Positions 17,383 through 26,746 are shown, counted from the first letter of the stretch. The stretch: DNA of 34,131 nucleotides from Desulfobacteraceae bacterium (GCA_003599885.1 QZKW01000017.1:1-34131); one strand, 5' to 3'. The notes: generated by a model not told the origin, from the sequence alone. A program made the numbers and translations.

Positions 17383-19449
17383 ATGAATCAAATCCTTAAT
17401 CGCAATGGGTTTTACTATGGGATATCTATTGATATGAATGACGGCAATCATTTACAAACCGCCAAGACGCCGCCTGACCGGCCTGAAATCCTGGCCCCGG
17501 CAGGCGGTAAAAAGGCGTTTCTGGCGGCCCTGGCGGCTGGCGCGGATGCGGTCTACTGCGGTTTGAAAAATTTTTCAGCCCGCATGGCTGCGGAAAATTT
17601 CTCGATTGACGAACTGGCGCGGCTGACCCGCCTGGCCCACGATCGCGGCGTCAAAGTGTATGTGCCCCTGAATACGCTTGTTAAATCCGATGAACTGCTT
17701 CAGGCCGGGCGGCTGATGGATCAGCTCAATCGCTGGGTCAAGCCGGATGCCTTGATTGTCCAGGATTTGGCGCTGTTGTCTCTGGCCGGACAGACTGGTT
17801 TTTCCGGTGAAATTCATCTGTCGACCCTTGCCAATGTAACATTTCCGGATGCGTTGAAGCTGGTTGCCGGGTTCCCGCAAATCAGGCGGGTGGTTTTGCC
17901 CCGCGAACTGAATATCGATGAGATCAAGACCCTGTCGGAAAACTGTCCGCCCGGTCTGTCGCTGGAAGTCTTTGTTCACGGTGCCTTGTGCTATGCCGTA
18001 TCGGGCCGGTGCTACTGGAGCAGTTACATGGGTGGGAAAAGCGGTCTGCGGGGCCGGTGCGTCCAGCCCTGTCGCCGGATATATGAACAGGCAGGCCAAA
18101 AAAACCGGTATTTTTCCTGTCAGGATCTGTGGATTGATGTGCTGACCAAAATTGTTGCGCAGGTGCCGAATATTGCTTCGTTAAAAATCGAAGGCCGGAA
18201 AAAAGGGCCTCATTATGTGTACTATAGCGTGTCCGCCTATCGGTTGCTGCGGGACCATTCGGATGACCCCAAAGCCAAAAAAACCGCCCTCGGTTTTCTG
18301 GATTACGCATTGGGCCGGAAAGGTACCCATTATAATTTTTTGCCCCAGCGGCCCCAGAACCCCATAGACACGACCTTGCAGACCGGGTCGGGACTTCTGG
18401 TCGGCAGCGTGAAGGGGGACCGGAAAGCCCCTTTTCTCATCCCCCAGGAGGCGCTTCACGCCAATGACATGCTGAGAATCGGGTATGAAGACGATGCCTG
18501 GCATTCCACCTTCCGGGTGACGAAATATGTACCCAAACGCGGCCGGCTGGTCCTCAAGCTGGCTGGGCAGCGCAAACCGCAAAACAATGTACCGGTTTTT
18601 CTGGTGGACCGCCGGGAGAGCGGGCTCGAAAATGAGTTGGGTGAATTTGAAAAACAGCTTGAAATGATTACCCATTCGACCTCCGGGGAATCGGCGTTTA
18701 AGGTCAGGCTTCCTGCAAACGCCAAGAGAAAACCTTTTTTTCAGGAAATGACGGTGACGCGGGGAGATCAGGGATCGCAACATCCGGCGCATTCCAAAAA
18801 AGAAGAACAGGTGGGTGTGTGGCTTTCGCCGGACACCCCAAAAATGGCTGTTCCGGATCTCGGACGTTTCTGGTGCTGGCTGCCGCCGGTGGTCTGGCCT
18901 GTGGATCAGGATTCCCTGAAATCCCTGGTCAAAAAAATGGCAGACAAGGGGTGTGTTAATTTTGTGTTAAATTCCCCCTGGCAGCGGGCTTTTTTCCCCC
19001 AGGATAAGCGCTTAAATCTTTGGGCCGGTCCGTTCTGCAACATTGCCAATGAACTGGCGATTGCCCGATTGGCGGAGTTGCACTTTAAGGGCGTGATCGT
19101 CAGCCCGGAGCTGGGACGGCAGGATTATGCCGGACTGCCTGCCCGGAGCCCCCTGCCGCTCGGAATAATCGTGTCCGGCAGTTTTCCTTTGTGCGTTTCC
19201 CGCATTCTTTCGAAGGAATTAAAGCCTGCCATGCCTTTTAGCAGTCCCCGGGGGGAGCAGGCTTTCGCCCGGCAGTATGGTTCGGATTTCTGGGTGTTTC
19301 CCAACTGGCAGGTGGACCTGACCCAGAAGCGGGATGCTTTAAAAAAAGCCGGGTATCAGTTGTTTGTGCAATTGGTTGAGCCGTTGCCGAAAAACGTGCA
19401 GATGAAGGATCGGCCGGGGGCGTGGAACTGGGATGTGGGGCTGCAATAA
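17383..19449 (+). CDS. U32-family peptidase-like protein (RlhA/TrhP-like)
   Basis: The 688-aa protein starts its conserved part with PEILAPAGGKKAFLAALAAGADAVYCGLKNFSARMAAENFS and carries the U32 core LEVFVHGALCYAVSGRCYWSS, followed by GLRGRCVQPCRRIYE. The C-terminal half (about 330-688) is of the extended U32/DUF3656-like type. The conserved Cys residues of E. coli RlhA and TrhP relatives take part in RNA hydroxylation, so an RNA-modifying role is as likely as proteolysis. ATG 17383 lacks a clear ribosome binding site; another in-frame ATG is at 17434, before the conserved region. The antiporter gene follows after 18 bp. Confidence 0.9.
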   Translation: MNQILNRNGFYYGISIDMNDGNHLQTAKTPPDRPEILAPAGGKKAFLAALAAGADAVYCGLKNFSARMAAENFSIDELARLTRLAHDRGVKVYVPLNTLVKSDELLQAGRLMDQLNRWVKPDALIVQDLALLSLAGQTGFSGEIHLSTLANVTFPDALKLVAGFPQIRRVVLPRELNIDEIKTLSENCPPGLSLEVFVHGALCYAVSGRCYWSSYMGGKSGLRGRCVQPCRRIYEQAGQKNRYFSCQDLWIDVLTKIVAQVPNIASLKIEGRKKGPHYVYYSVSAYRLLRDHSDDPKAKKTALGFLDYALGRKGTHYNFLPQRPQNPIDTTLQTGSGLLVGSVKGDRKAPFLIPQEALHANDMLRIGYEDDAWHSTFRVTKYVPKRGRLVLKLAGQRKPQNNVPVFLVDRRESGLENELGEFEKQLEMITHSTSGESAFKVRLPANAKRKPFFQEMTVTRGDQGSQHPAHSKKEEQVGVWLSPDTPKMAVPDLGRFWCWLPPVVWPVDQDSLKSLVKKMADKGCVNFVLNSPWQRAFFPQDKRLNLWAGPFCNIANELAIARLAELHFKGVIVSPELGRQDYAGLPARSPLPLGIIVSGSFPLCVSRILSKELKPAMPFSSPRGEQAFARQYGSDFWVFPNWQVDLTQKRDALKKAGYQLFVQLVEPLPKNVQMKDRPGAWNWDVGLQ

Positions 19450-19467
19450 GAAAACAAGGAGTGCCGG

Positions 19468-21951
19468 ATGCCGATATCCGATCCCATTTTAATATTTACC
19501 ATACTGATTTCGGTGATACTGATCGCGCCGCTTTTGGCCGAGCGGCTGCGGGTGCCGGATCTGGTATTACTGCTTCTGGCGGGCTTAGTGCTGGGGCCGC
19601 ACGGGGCAGGGTTGCTTGCGCGGGGATCTGCAATATCCCTTTTCGGGGCAGTCGGTCTTCTGTATATTATGTTTATTGCAGGGCTGGAAATCGACCTGCA
19701 TCGTTTTACGCTCACCTGGAAGCGAAGCCTTTCTTTCGGTCTGATGACGTTCGCTATTCCCCAGGGGCTGGGAATATTGATCGGATATTATGTGCTGAAC
19801 ATCAGCGGACCGGCGTCGGTTCTGCTGGGCAGCATGTTCGCCTCCCATACGCTTTTGCCTTATCCCATTGCCAGCCGTCTGGGGATTGCCCGCAACGAGG
19901 CGGTAACCGTGACGGTAAGCGCGACCATAATTGCCGACACGTTGGCCCTTCTCGTGCTGGCGGTGATTGCTGATTCGGCGAAGGGCGCCGATATCGACCT
20001 TTGGTTCTGGCTGGGCATTATCCTTGGAATTGTGATGCTTTTCTCACTGGTATGGTGGGGCATCCCGTGGGTGAGCCGGTGGTTTTTCAACAAAGTACCG
20101 GAAAAAAGCGGTGCACAGTTTTTGTTTGTTCTTGCGACAGTCTGTTGTTGCGCCTATCTGTCCCATTTTGCCAAAATGGAGCCCATTATCGGTGCGTTTC
20201 TGGCCGGAGCGGCCTTTAATCGTCTTATTCCTGAACAATCCGCTTTGATGAACCGTGTTCAGTTTGTCGGCAATACCCTTTTTATTCCTTTTTTTCTGAT
20301 TTCCGTGGGAATGCTGGTCAACCTTCGCGCACTGTCCGGGAATCCCCGCAGCTGGTTTGTTCTGCTGACAATGGTGGTGGCTGCCATCGTTACCAAATGG
20401 CTGGCGGCGTGGCTGGCGGCGTGGCTTTTTGGCTATCGCGCGGAAGAACGCAATGTCATGTTCGGGCTCAGTGTGGTGAAGGCGGCGGCCACGCTGGCAG
20501 TGGTTCTGGTCGGTTATCATTTGAAGATTTTTGATGAAACGGTCCTGAACGGAACCATCGTGATGATTATTGTCACATGTTCGTTGGGGGCCGTGGTGGT
20601 GGAACGTTACGGCAGACGCCTGGCGGCCCTGGCAAGCGGGCGTGTCGTCCGTCCCAGCACTGAACAGCGGCTTGTGGTTCCGGTGGCCAACCCGGCGTCC
20701 GCGACACGGTTGCTGGATTTTTCGTTTCTTTTGCGTAATCCCGGACTTCCGGGTGCCATCCACGCCGTCACCATCGTACGGGACGAACAGAAAACCGCCA
20801 GCGCGGTGGCGCAGGGTGAAAAACTTCTGGCACATTGTCTGACGCATGCGGCGTCTGCAGACACGCCGCTTCTTCCCGGTGTTCGCGTCGGAATCAACGT
20901 GAGCGACGGAATTATCCATATGGCCAAGGAGGTGCGCGCCGAATCCGTGCTGATCGGCTGGAGCGACCAGTGGACGGCGGCAGGCCGTCTTTTTGGAACC
21001 GTGCGGGAAAATCTGCTGGACGAATGCCCGGCAAGGATTCTTCTCTGCCGTCTGGAACGTCCGCTCAACACAACCCGCCGGTTGCTGCTGGCGTTGCCTC
21101 CGTTATCCGAGCAACGCAGTGATATCCTGTCTCTTCTTCGCGATGCAAAATGGCTGGCCAAGCAGACCGGTTCTGAAATGCGCGTTTACATGAGCAATCC
21201 TTCCTCCGAACAGCGCTTGCAGGCCATGATTGAGGCAGCAGGTTCTTCCGTGCCGGTCCGGTTTCTGGGGCATGTGGACTGGAGCGAGGCACGTCTGCGC
21301 CTGTTCAACAGTATTCGCGCTGATGATATGGTGATTCTTCCAGTGGAGCGCCGCCAGAGTCCCCTCTGGTCGCCCAGCCTGGAGCGTCTGCCGGAAATCG
21401 CGATCTCCCGTTTTCCGGATATCAACATTCTGTCTGTTTATCCGGCATTGCATGGTGCGGATGGTCAGTCAGCTTCTTCTCAGGACACATCATCCGGCGC
21501 TGCTGTGGCCATTTTTCCATCAGGGGATCTGAGGGGGGAGGCAAACGTCGAGGACGTGCTCAGGCATATGACCGGCGGTGTAAGTGACTGGACCCGCGAT
21601 CAGCAGGACGCAGCCCGCTCTCTTCTGCTGGATTCAGCCCGGACCTTCCCTGTGGAAATACAGCCCGGAACGGTCCTCCTTCATGCCCACAGCGAGATAG
21701 TGACTGTCCCGACAATTCTTATCGGAACCGGTGACTGGAAATGGTCCATGCCGGGAATCGATTCCCCGCCGCGGATCATACTGGGCCTGATTAGTCCCAG
21801 GGATAAGGGACCGGAAATCCATCTTAAAATGCTGTCGACGCTGGCCCGGTGTCTTCGCAACCACCCGGTTCTTAAGAAGCCATACAGTGTCTGGATATCG
21901 AGTGAAATCGCGGCTGTTTTGAGGGAGTGTTTTGGGGGGGAGGGTGGATGA
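19468..21951 (+). CDS. CPA2-type cation:proton antiporter with large cytoplasmic C-terminal region
   Basis: In the 827-aa protein, residues 1-390 hold about 12 hydrophobic helices of a Na+/H+ exchanger fold: LLAERLRVPDLVLLLLAGLVLGPHG, LYIMFIAGLEIDL, SATIIADTLALLVLAV with the core Asp, and IIGAFLAGAAFNRLIPE. The remaining 430 residues are cytoplasmic and read like two universal-stress-protein-like halves, such as AKEVRAESVLIGWSD...ARILLCRL. This is similar to CPA2 exporters with regulatory USP domains. It would exchange Na+ or K+ for H+ across the inner membrane; ion and direction cannot be told. It is 18 bp after the U32 gene, with AAGGAG before the ATG. Confidence 0.9.
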   Translation: MPISDPILIFTILISVILIAPLLAERLRVPDLVLLLLAGLVLGPHGAGLLARGSAISLFGAVGLLYIMFIAGLEIDLHRFTLTWKRSLSFGLMTFAIPQGLGILIGYYVLNISGPASVLLGSMFASHTLLPYPIASRLGIARNEAVTVTVSATIIADTLALLVLAVIADSAKGADIDLWFWLGIILGIVMLFSLVWWGIPWVSRWFFNKVPEKSGAQFLFVLATVCCCAYLSHFAKMEPIIGAFLAGAAFNRLIPEQSALMNRVQFVGNTLFIPFFLISVGMLVNLRALSGNPRSWFVLLTMVVAAIVTKWLAAWLAAWLFGYRAEERNVMFGLSVVKAAATLAVVLVGYHLKIFDETVLNGTIVMIIVTCSLGAVVVERYGRRLAALASGRVVRPSTEQRLVVPVANPASATRLLDFSFLLRNPGLPGAIHAVTIVRDEQKTASAVAQGEKLLAHCLTHAASADTPLLPGVRVGINVSDGIIHMAKEVRAESVLIGWSDQWTAAGRLFGTVRENLLDECPARILLCRLERPLNTTRRLLLALPPLSEQRSDILSLLRDAKWLAKQTGSEMRVYMSNPSSEQRLQAMIEAAGSSVPVRFLGHVDWSEARLRLFNSIRADDMVILPVERRQSPLWSPSLERLPEIAISRFPDINILSVYPALHGADGQSASSQDTSSGAAVAIFPSGDLRGEANVEDVLRHMTGGVSDWTRDQQDAARSLLLDSARTFPVEIQPGTVLLHAHSEIVTVPTILIGTGDWKWSMPGIDSPPRIILGLISPRDKGPEIHLKMLSTLARCLRNHPVLKKPYSVWISSEIAAVLRECFGGEGG

Positions 21952-22090
21952 GTAGAATTGACGAACAGAAGTTTAAACTCAACATCAAATGGCATTTGCC
22001 GTCCAATATATTTAAAATGTGCCATAACCGTTTTAGAAATTGTGAAAAATCCCATAAACATCAACAATTAAAAGAACTCTGTGAAGGATT

Positions 22091-23056
22091 ATGTGTGGCT
22101 ACTGCTATGAAATGATCTACCTGAATGAACTCGATGACCATAAAAACGGAGAAGACTTTGATACCGGAGCATTATTGCTTCCTTTGATGCTCCAGGAATT
22201 CCAGGATATTTCCCCGATAATCCGGCGTTTTAAAATGGAATCAGATTTTGATGGCTTTTATGATATAATCCATTGCAGGAATATTTCTTATCGAATTTTT
22301 CCCGAATTGCCAAACCGCATTCAAGATAAATCAACCGGGATTGTTCGTCTGAAAGCCTTGAAGGGGATAGACTCCATCAGACCCGACTTCAAAAAGGTTT
22401 TAGAAAATCTTCAAATATTCAAAGAGACAGGCTGGACAAATCTTTATAAACCTGAAACTGCTCTCAATAAAAATCTTTGGAAAAAATTCATCAGCAATAA
22501 AGATCTGGTTCCTGCATCCACAGAAGCCCTTGAGTATTACATCCATTGGTGGTTGGAAGGAATTGATAAAAAGAGGATTGATCCCAATGAAAGTATGAAA
22601 GAAACTGGAGTCAGAGGCTCTTTAGACGATGTATGCGCTGATGAATGGGAAAAATTTTATGATTTATTTCCGGTATTTTATTTTTCTCTTACCTATATAG
22701 CTTCCCTTGGAATCAGGGATGATTTAATTGAAAGAGTTGCGATAAAGCTGCCTGATGGCGTTCCATATTATGAGGGATATGACTTATGGCTTCAAAGGAC
22801 AGCGTTGCATCTAATGGTCAAAAAGAATGGGCTTCATTTTCTTAATAAATTTTGGTCTATGATCCGTTTTGAGGCGATTTATAACGAGTTGTTTAAATGC
22901 TGTCAAATAGAGAAAAATGGAGTTGAACTTATTAATATTATAGAAAATTATTATTCATTTTTATCCGATAAGGATAAAGTGCTTGTTGACGAAGAAAATG
23001 AAGAAAGTCCGGGACAAATGTTATTAAGGCTTAAAGCTCAGATCGTTAATCCTTAG
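22091..23056 (+). CDS. Unrecognised soluble protein in AT-rich stretch
   Basis: The 321-aa protein is not recognised. It is soluble, has no signal peptide or membrane segment, and is rich in aromatic and charged residues (WTNLYKPE, EYYIHWWLEGI, YYEGYDLWLQRTALHLM). It begins MCGYCYEM. A GAAGGA lies only three bases before the ATG, closer than usual; another ATG is at 22112. The base use is much more AT-rich than in the antiporter gene before it, as is true of the nuclease-like gene that follows convergently, which suggests horizontal acquisition. It could be an immunity- or defence-related protein, but nothing in the sequence shows this. Confidence 0.65.
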   Translation: MCGYCYEMIYLNELDDHKNGEDFDTGALLLPLMLQEFQDISPIIRRFKMESDFDGFYDIIHCRNISYRIFPELPNRIQDKSTGIVRLKALKGIDSIRPDFKKVLENLQIFKETGWTNLYKPETALNKNLWKKFISNKDLVPASTEALEYYIHWWLEGIDKKRIDPNESMKETGVRGSLDDVCADEWEKFYDLFPVFYFSLTYIASLGIRDDLIERVAIKLPDGVPYYEGYDLWLQRTALHLMVKKNGLHFLNKFWSMIRFEAIYNELFKCCQIEKNGVELINIIENYYSFLSDKDKVLVDEENEESPGQMLLRLKAQIVNP

Positions 23057-23163
23057 ATACAGCGCATTTCGGATCCATAGGGATTATTTCGGTTAAGTCT
23101 ATGGTTTTTTATCTAACTCCAATGCCCGTATAGGCAGGACGAAGGATGAAAATGGACATATTC

Positions 23164-23197
23164 TATCAGTTTATCGGACCTCATCCTGCTACTGATA
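23164..23197 (+). other. Hairpin between the two accessory genes
   Basis: TATCAGT (23164-23170) and ACTGATA (23191-23197) can pair over a 20-base loop. There is no T-run, so it is not a clear terminator. The rest of the 23057-23276 gap shows no gene. Confidence 0.35.
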
Positions 23198-23276
23198 AAA
23201 TGACTGTTGAAACGCCCTTTAAAAAAGCATAATACTTTGTTGTGCCGTTTTTGGCTGTCCATAGGGATGTGATTTT

Positions 23277-24278
23277 TCAAAAGCCTATTTGCACTGCTCT
23301 TGCTGCCACTTTCTCGTCAAGCCTTACACTTTCATTCCCATCAATTTCAACAAGAAACCAACCATTTTTTTTCTTTTTGGGAGCAAACTCTCTAAAATCT
23401 GGTTCTGTAAGAGCGTTGCGAATAACACAGACTCTATAATTATCTTTATTTTGTTGCAGCTGTGTATATTCATTCGGCGTTAATTCAAATTGAACTACAT
23501 TTCCTTTATGCCCTTTAACTTCTATTAAAAGGGTTTGGTCGCAGTTACTCGCTTCCAAGTCCCATCCAACATTATCTGCTTCGACCGATGAAATATCATA
23601 GCCTTTTTTTTCATAGAAAGTCCAAGCTTCTTTAATTGCAGCACTTTCAATAGCAAGTATTTCTTTTTTATTTGGTTTCTTGCCGCGACTTCCTACCTTT
23701 TTTCCCCTTTTTCGGGTACTGTCTACGTTGTTTATATAATTTCGTAACTGTTTTTTGAATTGTGCAACATCTGAAGTTTCTTCATCTCCGTACCAGACAT
23801 TTGACTGACCTGGAAACCCTTTACCCCGCGGTATTTGGAATGTTCTATCAGTCTCTTGCAATAATATGACATTTTTATAATAAATTTCAGATAGATATTC
23901 TATTTTATCCCAGTCTCCTTGTTTTTTGATTCCTCTACGTTTCCTGTATTCTTTATGGAAAACGATCGCATTTTTATACCAACCAATAACCACCTGTCCC
24001 ATACTTTTTTCTGGGCTTTTAGAAATAAAAACGATATCAACATCAGTCAATTCAGATCCTTTATTCCATTCTTGATCAGGTAAGATTCTTGACAGATCAA
24101 TACCTGCGAAATTCGTCGTCATTACGTAGCCATAACATTTCCCGCCTTCGTCGCGAAAGTTCCACATTTCACCACCTTCACCATGTTCAGCCACATGTGA
24201 CCCCCCACCATGTATTTCGTCAATACCCTGATAGGTATCCATCCATCCAATTCTAAAAATGAGTAGAGGCTTTGGCAT
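23277..24278 (-). CDS. DUF3883 (PD-(D/E)XK nuclease-like) protein, restriction-type
   Basis: In the 333-aa protein the C-terminal part, about 205-330, fits the DUF3883/NOV_C nuclease-like fold: E212, GWDLEA (D240), LIEVKG (E253, K255) and then VVQFELTPNEYTQL, a complete D-ExK set. The N-terminal part (1-110) has LIFRIGWMDTYQGIDEIHGGGSHVAEHGEGGEMWNF and IGWYKNAIVFHKEYRKR. I recall this domain type from HNH and other restriction-associated proteins, where it may read DNA. A Lys/Arg-rich linker (188-206) joins them. AGGAAG stands before the ATG at good distance. I infer a modification-dependent or stand-alone restriction nuclease. No methylase or McrB-like partner is adjacent. Confidence 0.75.
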   Translation of the reverse strand: MPKPLLIFRIGWMDTYQGIDEIHGGGSHVAEHGEGGEMWNFRDEGGKCYGYVMTTNFAGIDLSRILPDQEWNKGSELTDVDIVFISKSPEKSMGQVVIGWYKNAIVFHKEYRKRRGIKKQGDWDKIEYLSEIYYKNVILLQETDRTFQIPRGKGFPGQSNVWYGDEETSDVAQFKKQLRNYINNVDSTRKRGKKVGSRGKKPNKKEILAIESAAIKEAWTFYEKKGYDISSVEADNVGWDLEASNCDQTLLIEVKGHKGNVVQFELTPNEYTQLQQNKDNYRVCVIRNALTEPDFREFAPKKKKNGWFLVEIDGNESVRLDEKVAARAVQIGF

Positions 24279-24551
24279 ATGATTTCTTCCTGACCTTTAA
24301 CCAATATAGTTTTATCCGTATATCGACAATAAGCCGAGTTGATTTGCTGCTAAGATGGTTTTGATGTTCAAAGTTCATCAGTGGAATGATGAATAAAACG
24401 AGCTTGAAAAAAACTGACAGTTTGTATTTGGGATAATTGGAAAAAACTGATTAAACTATATCTGCTTTGTAGATTGTTGGCAAGCTTTAAAAGGACTGTT
24501 TTATAAGCAGTCAGAATATTAATGAAAATAATCGGCAATTTTCTGCTATTT
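24279..24551. other. AT-rich gene-free spacer
   Basis: This stretch upstream of the nuclease-like gene holds no supported gene, RNA or terminator. It shares the AT-rich composition of the two accessory genes and presumably carries the promoter for the minus-strand gene. Confidence 0.5.
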
Positions 24552-24846
24552 CTACTTTTCTTTGGCGGGCAAAGCAAAGTAGCAAAAGAAACCCGCCCGT
24601 GCGCTGCGGAAAACCCCCTGACCCTTCCGGTTTCCGTGGCGTGGGCAAAAACTCGCTGCTATTTTTGAATGCCGGGCTTGGTTGTGTCGATACAGTTTAT
24701 CGCAACGGGCAGATTTTTTGGCATTTTCCCGCTCAAACAGTTTGCCCCCGTTTTCCACGGAACCCGGCGGATCAGGGCCGCATCGCAATGGGCAGCCCCT
24801 TCGACGGACGGGCCGTATACATGGCGTCTGAAAAAAGAAGTTCTTC
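24552..24846. repeat. GC-rich non-coding element with hairpins (probable interspersed repeat)
   Basis: The composition changes sharply at 24552. CTACTTTTCTTTG and CAAAGCAAAGTAG pair around the loop GCGGG (24552-24582, one mismatch). The GGCGGG at 24564-24569 is also complementary to CCCGCC at 24592-24597. The minus-strand words CTGTTTGAGCG (24730-24740) and GCAGCGAGT (24651-24659) occur, as I recall, in a widespread non-coding proteobacterial repeat. A nested hairpin (24668-24725) separates them. Open frames exist on both strands but none has a ribosome binding site or recognisable protein. The borders are approximate. Confidence 0.5.
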
Positions 24847-25926
24847 CTATTTCTCCAGCGCCGGGTAGTCGGTATAGCCCTTGGGGCCCGGGGTATAGAA
24901 CGTCGCCATATCCGGTGCGTTTTCCGGTGCGCCGGTTTGCCATCGGGCCACCAGGTCGGGATTGGCGAGGAACGGCCGTCCCACGGCGATGAGATCGCAT
25001 TTGCCTGCGGCCAGGTCGCTTTCGGCGCGTTTGGCATCGTAACCGCCGGAGAGGATCAATGTGCGTTTAAAAAGCTTGCGGAATGTCGCCTTGATGGTGT
25101 CCGGCACCGGCGGCGCGCCCATGGGTGAATGGTCCACGAGGTGGACATAAACCAGTTCCAGGGCGTTGAGCTGCTCTGCCAGAAAGGTATAATCCGATTC
25201 CATTGCATCGTAAATCGGCATGTCGTTGAACACGCCATAGGGTGAGAGCCGGATGCCGACTTTGTCCTTGCCGATGGCATCAATTGATGCCTGGGCCACT
25301 TCCAGCACAAACCGCGCGCGGTTAGCGATTGTGCCGCCATACGCATCGGTACGCTGATTTGTGTTCGGGCGGATAAACTGTTCAAGCAGATAGCCATTGG
25401 CGCTGTGGAGCTCGATGCCGTCAAATCCTGCGGTCATGGCATTCTTCGCAGCTATCGCAAACTCCTCAATAGCAGTCCGGATATCCGCATCCGTCATGGC
25501 CTGCGGCACGGGATGGGGTTTCATGCCTTCGGCATCCGTGTACATTTCACCGGCGGCAGCCACGGCCGAAGGCGCCAGCATTCGGGCACCTGCAGGCAGA
25601 TTCAGAGGATGGGCGATCCGCCCGCAGTGCATAAACTGGATGAACATCTTGGCGCCTTTGGTGTGCACTGCATCGGTAATTTGTTTCCATCCTTCGATCT
25701 GGGCTTTGGAAAATATGCCCGGTATGCGCGGGTAGCCCAGCCCGTTCAGAGAGGTGGATGTGCCTTCGGTAATAATGAGTCCGGCTGTGGCGCGCTGCGT
25801 GTAATATTCCTTCATGAGGGCGTTGGGGATATTGCCGGTGGCGCGGCTGCGCGTCAGTGGCGACATGACCAGATGATTCTGCAATTCCAGAGCGCCGAGA
25901 AGGGTTTTTGAAAAAAGAATGGACAT
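24847..25926 (-). CDS. Old Yellow Enzyme family NADH:flavin oxidoreductase (alkene reductase)
   Basis: The 359-aa FMN TIM-barrel enzyme starts MSILFSKTLLGALELQNHLVMSPLTRSRA and contains FDGIELHSANGYLLEQFIRPNTNQRTDAYGG. The H-x-x-N pair of this motif binds the substrate carbonyl in NemA/OYE enzymes. Near the end, ILSGGYDAKRAESDLAAGKCDLIAVGRPFLANPDL binds the FMN phosphate. It likely reduces activated C=C bonds or nitro compounds in the cytoplasm; the true substrate is unknown. The frame runs upstream through the tRNA gene, so I chose ATG 25926, which has GGGAGG before it and gives the usual length. It lies downstream of tRNA-Pro on the same strand. No terminator is seen after it. Confidence 0.94.
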   Translation of the reverse strand: MSILFSKTLLGALELQNHLVMSPLTRSRATGNIPNALMKEYYTQRATAGLIITEGTSTSLNGLGYPRIPGIFSKAQIEGWKQITDAVHTKGAKMFIQFMHCGRIAHPLNLPAGARMLAPSAVAAAGEMYTDAEGMKPHPVPQAMTDADIRTAIEEFAIAAKNAMTAGFDGIELHSANGYLLEQFIRPNTNQRTDAYGGTIANRARFVLEVAQASIDAIGKDKVGIRLSPYGVFNDMPIYDAMESDYTFLAEQLNALELVYVHLVDHSPMGAPPVPDTIKATFRKLFKRTLILSGGYDAKRAESDLAAGKCDLIAVGRPFLANPDLVARWQTGAPENAPDMATFYTPGPKGYTDYPALEK

Positions 25927-26145
25927 GGCCGGATCCTCCCATAAATTAGTTTGATTGCATTGGGTCTCAAGTAAACCTGAATTGTCATAACATTTTTTAT
26001 GGCATTTCATCCAATATTTAAATTTATAGGGAACAGGATAGGTAGGATAAACTGCAAGCGAATGGGAGGTAAGCGGTCGGCTGGTGCCAAGCCACGCGAG
26101 ACGGTAAACGAGGCGCCACTTTTTGTACCGACTATTTTTTGGCAT

Positions 26146-26179
26146 AAAAAAAGGGTTTAAGCCGAAACTTAAACCCTTA
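26146..26179 (-). terminator. Terminator of tRNA-Pro
   Basis: AAGGGTTTAAG and CTTAAACCCTT form an 11-bp stem with a 6-base loop. On the minus strand the stem is followed by a run of T. It lies 8 bases after the tRNA 3' end. Between it and the OYE gene (25927-26145) I see only the OYE ribosome binding site. Confidence 0.85.
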
Positions 26180-26181
26180 AT

Positions 26182-26264
<83 letters not shown>

Positions 26265-26501
26265 TGAAGCTGACTGGTAAAAAAAGTATATTGCATTTAA
26301 CATGGGGCTATCGCCATGTCAAGCCTCGAATCAAGGATGATGGAATTCTTTTGTTATCTGTTGATGGAGGGGCGGTCGCGCTTAATATATCCGGTAATTC
26401 TGCCGTTATTCAGGGGCGAAACCCCTGCTTGACTTTAAAAGAAAAGAAGTTACTTTTGGTAGACAAAAAGATACTCTTTTCCAAGAAAGGAGCGCGTGGC
26501 C

Positions 26502-26708
26502 ATGCCCATATATGAATTTGAATGCGAACAGTGTCATAACCGGTTTGAACGATTGGTTCTTCCATCGGAAGACAGAAAACCCCCATGCCCAAAATGTAAC
26601 GGCGAAAATATTCGTAAGCTCATGTCCGCATGCAGAAATGTGACCCTTAAAATTCCGGCGGGTTATGGCGGCGGGGCAAAGCCACCGGCCTGTACGCCGG
26701 GCGGGTGA
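26502..26708 (+). CDS. FmdB-family zinc ribbon protein
   Basis: The 68-aa protein begins MPIYEFECEQCHNRFERL and has two Cys pairs, C8-x2-C11 and C29-x2-C32 (CPKC), the single zinc ribbon of FmdB-type regulatory proteins. The Gly/Pro-rich tail ends in CTPGG. The frame opens at GTG 26496, but ATG 26502 is better placed after GAAAGGAG and gives the conserved MPIYEF start. The role of the family is poorly known. The CDF exporter gene follows after 38 bp, probably in the same transcript. A CAGGGG/CCCCTG hairpin (26411-26427) lies upstream. Confidence 0.88.
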   Translation: MPIYEFECEQCHNRFERLVLPSEDRKPPCPKCNGENIRKLMSACRNVTLKIPAGYGGGAKPPACTPGG

Positions 26709-26746
26709 GGGATTTAATTCCCTCCCGGTCGGGAGAAATTGAAAAT

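Noticed and set aside
24599-25037. Possible proteins on both strands in the GC-rich element
   Set aside because: Low-complexity, Pro/Arg-rich frames without ribosome binding site or recognisable motif; some only mirror the OYE gene.
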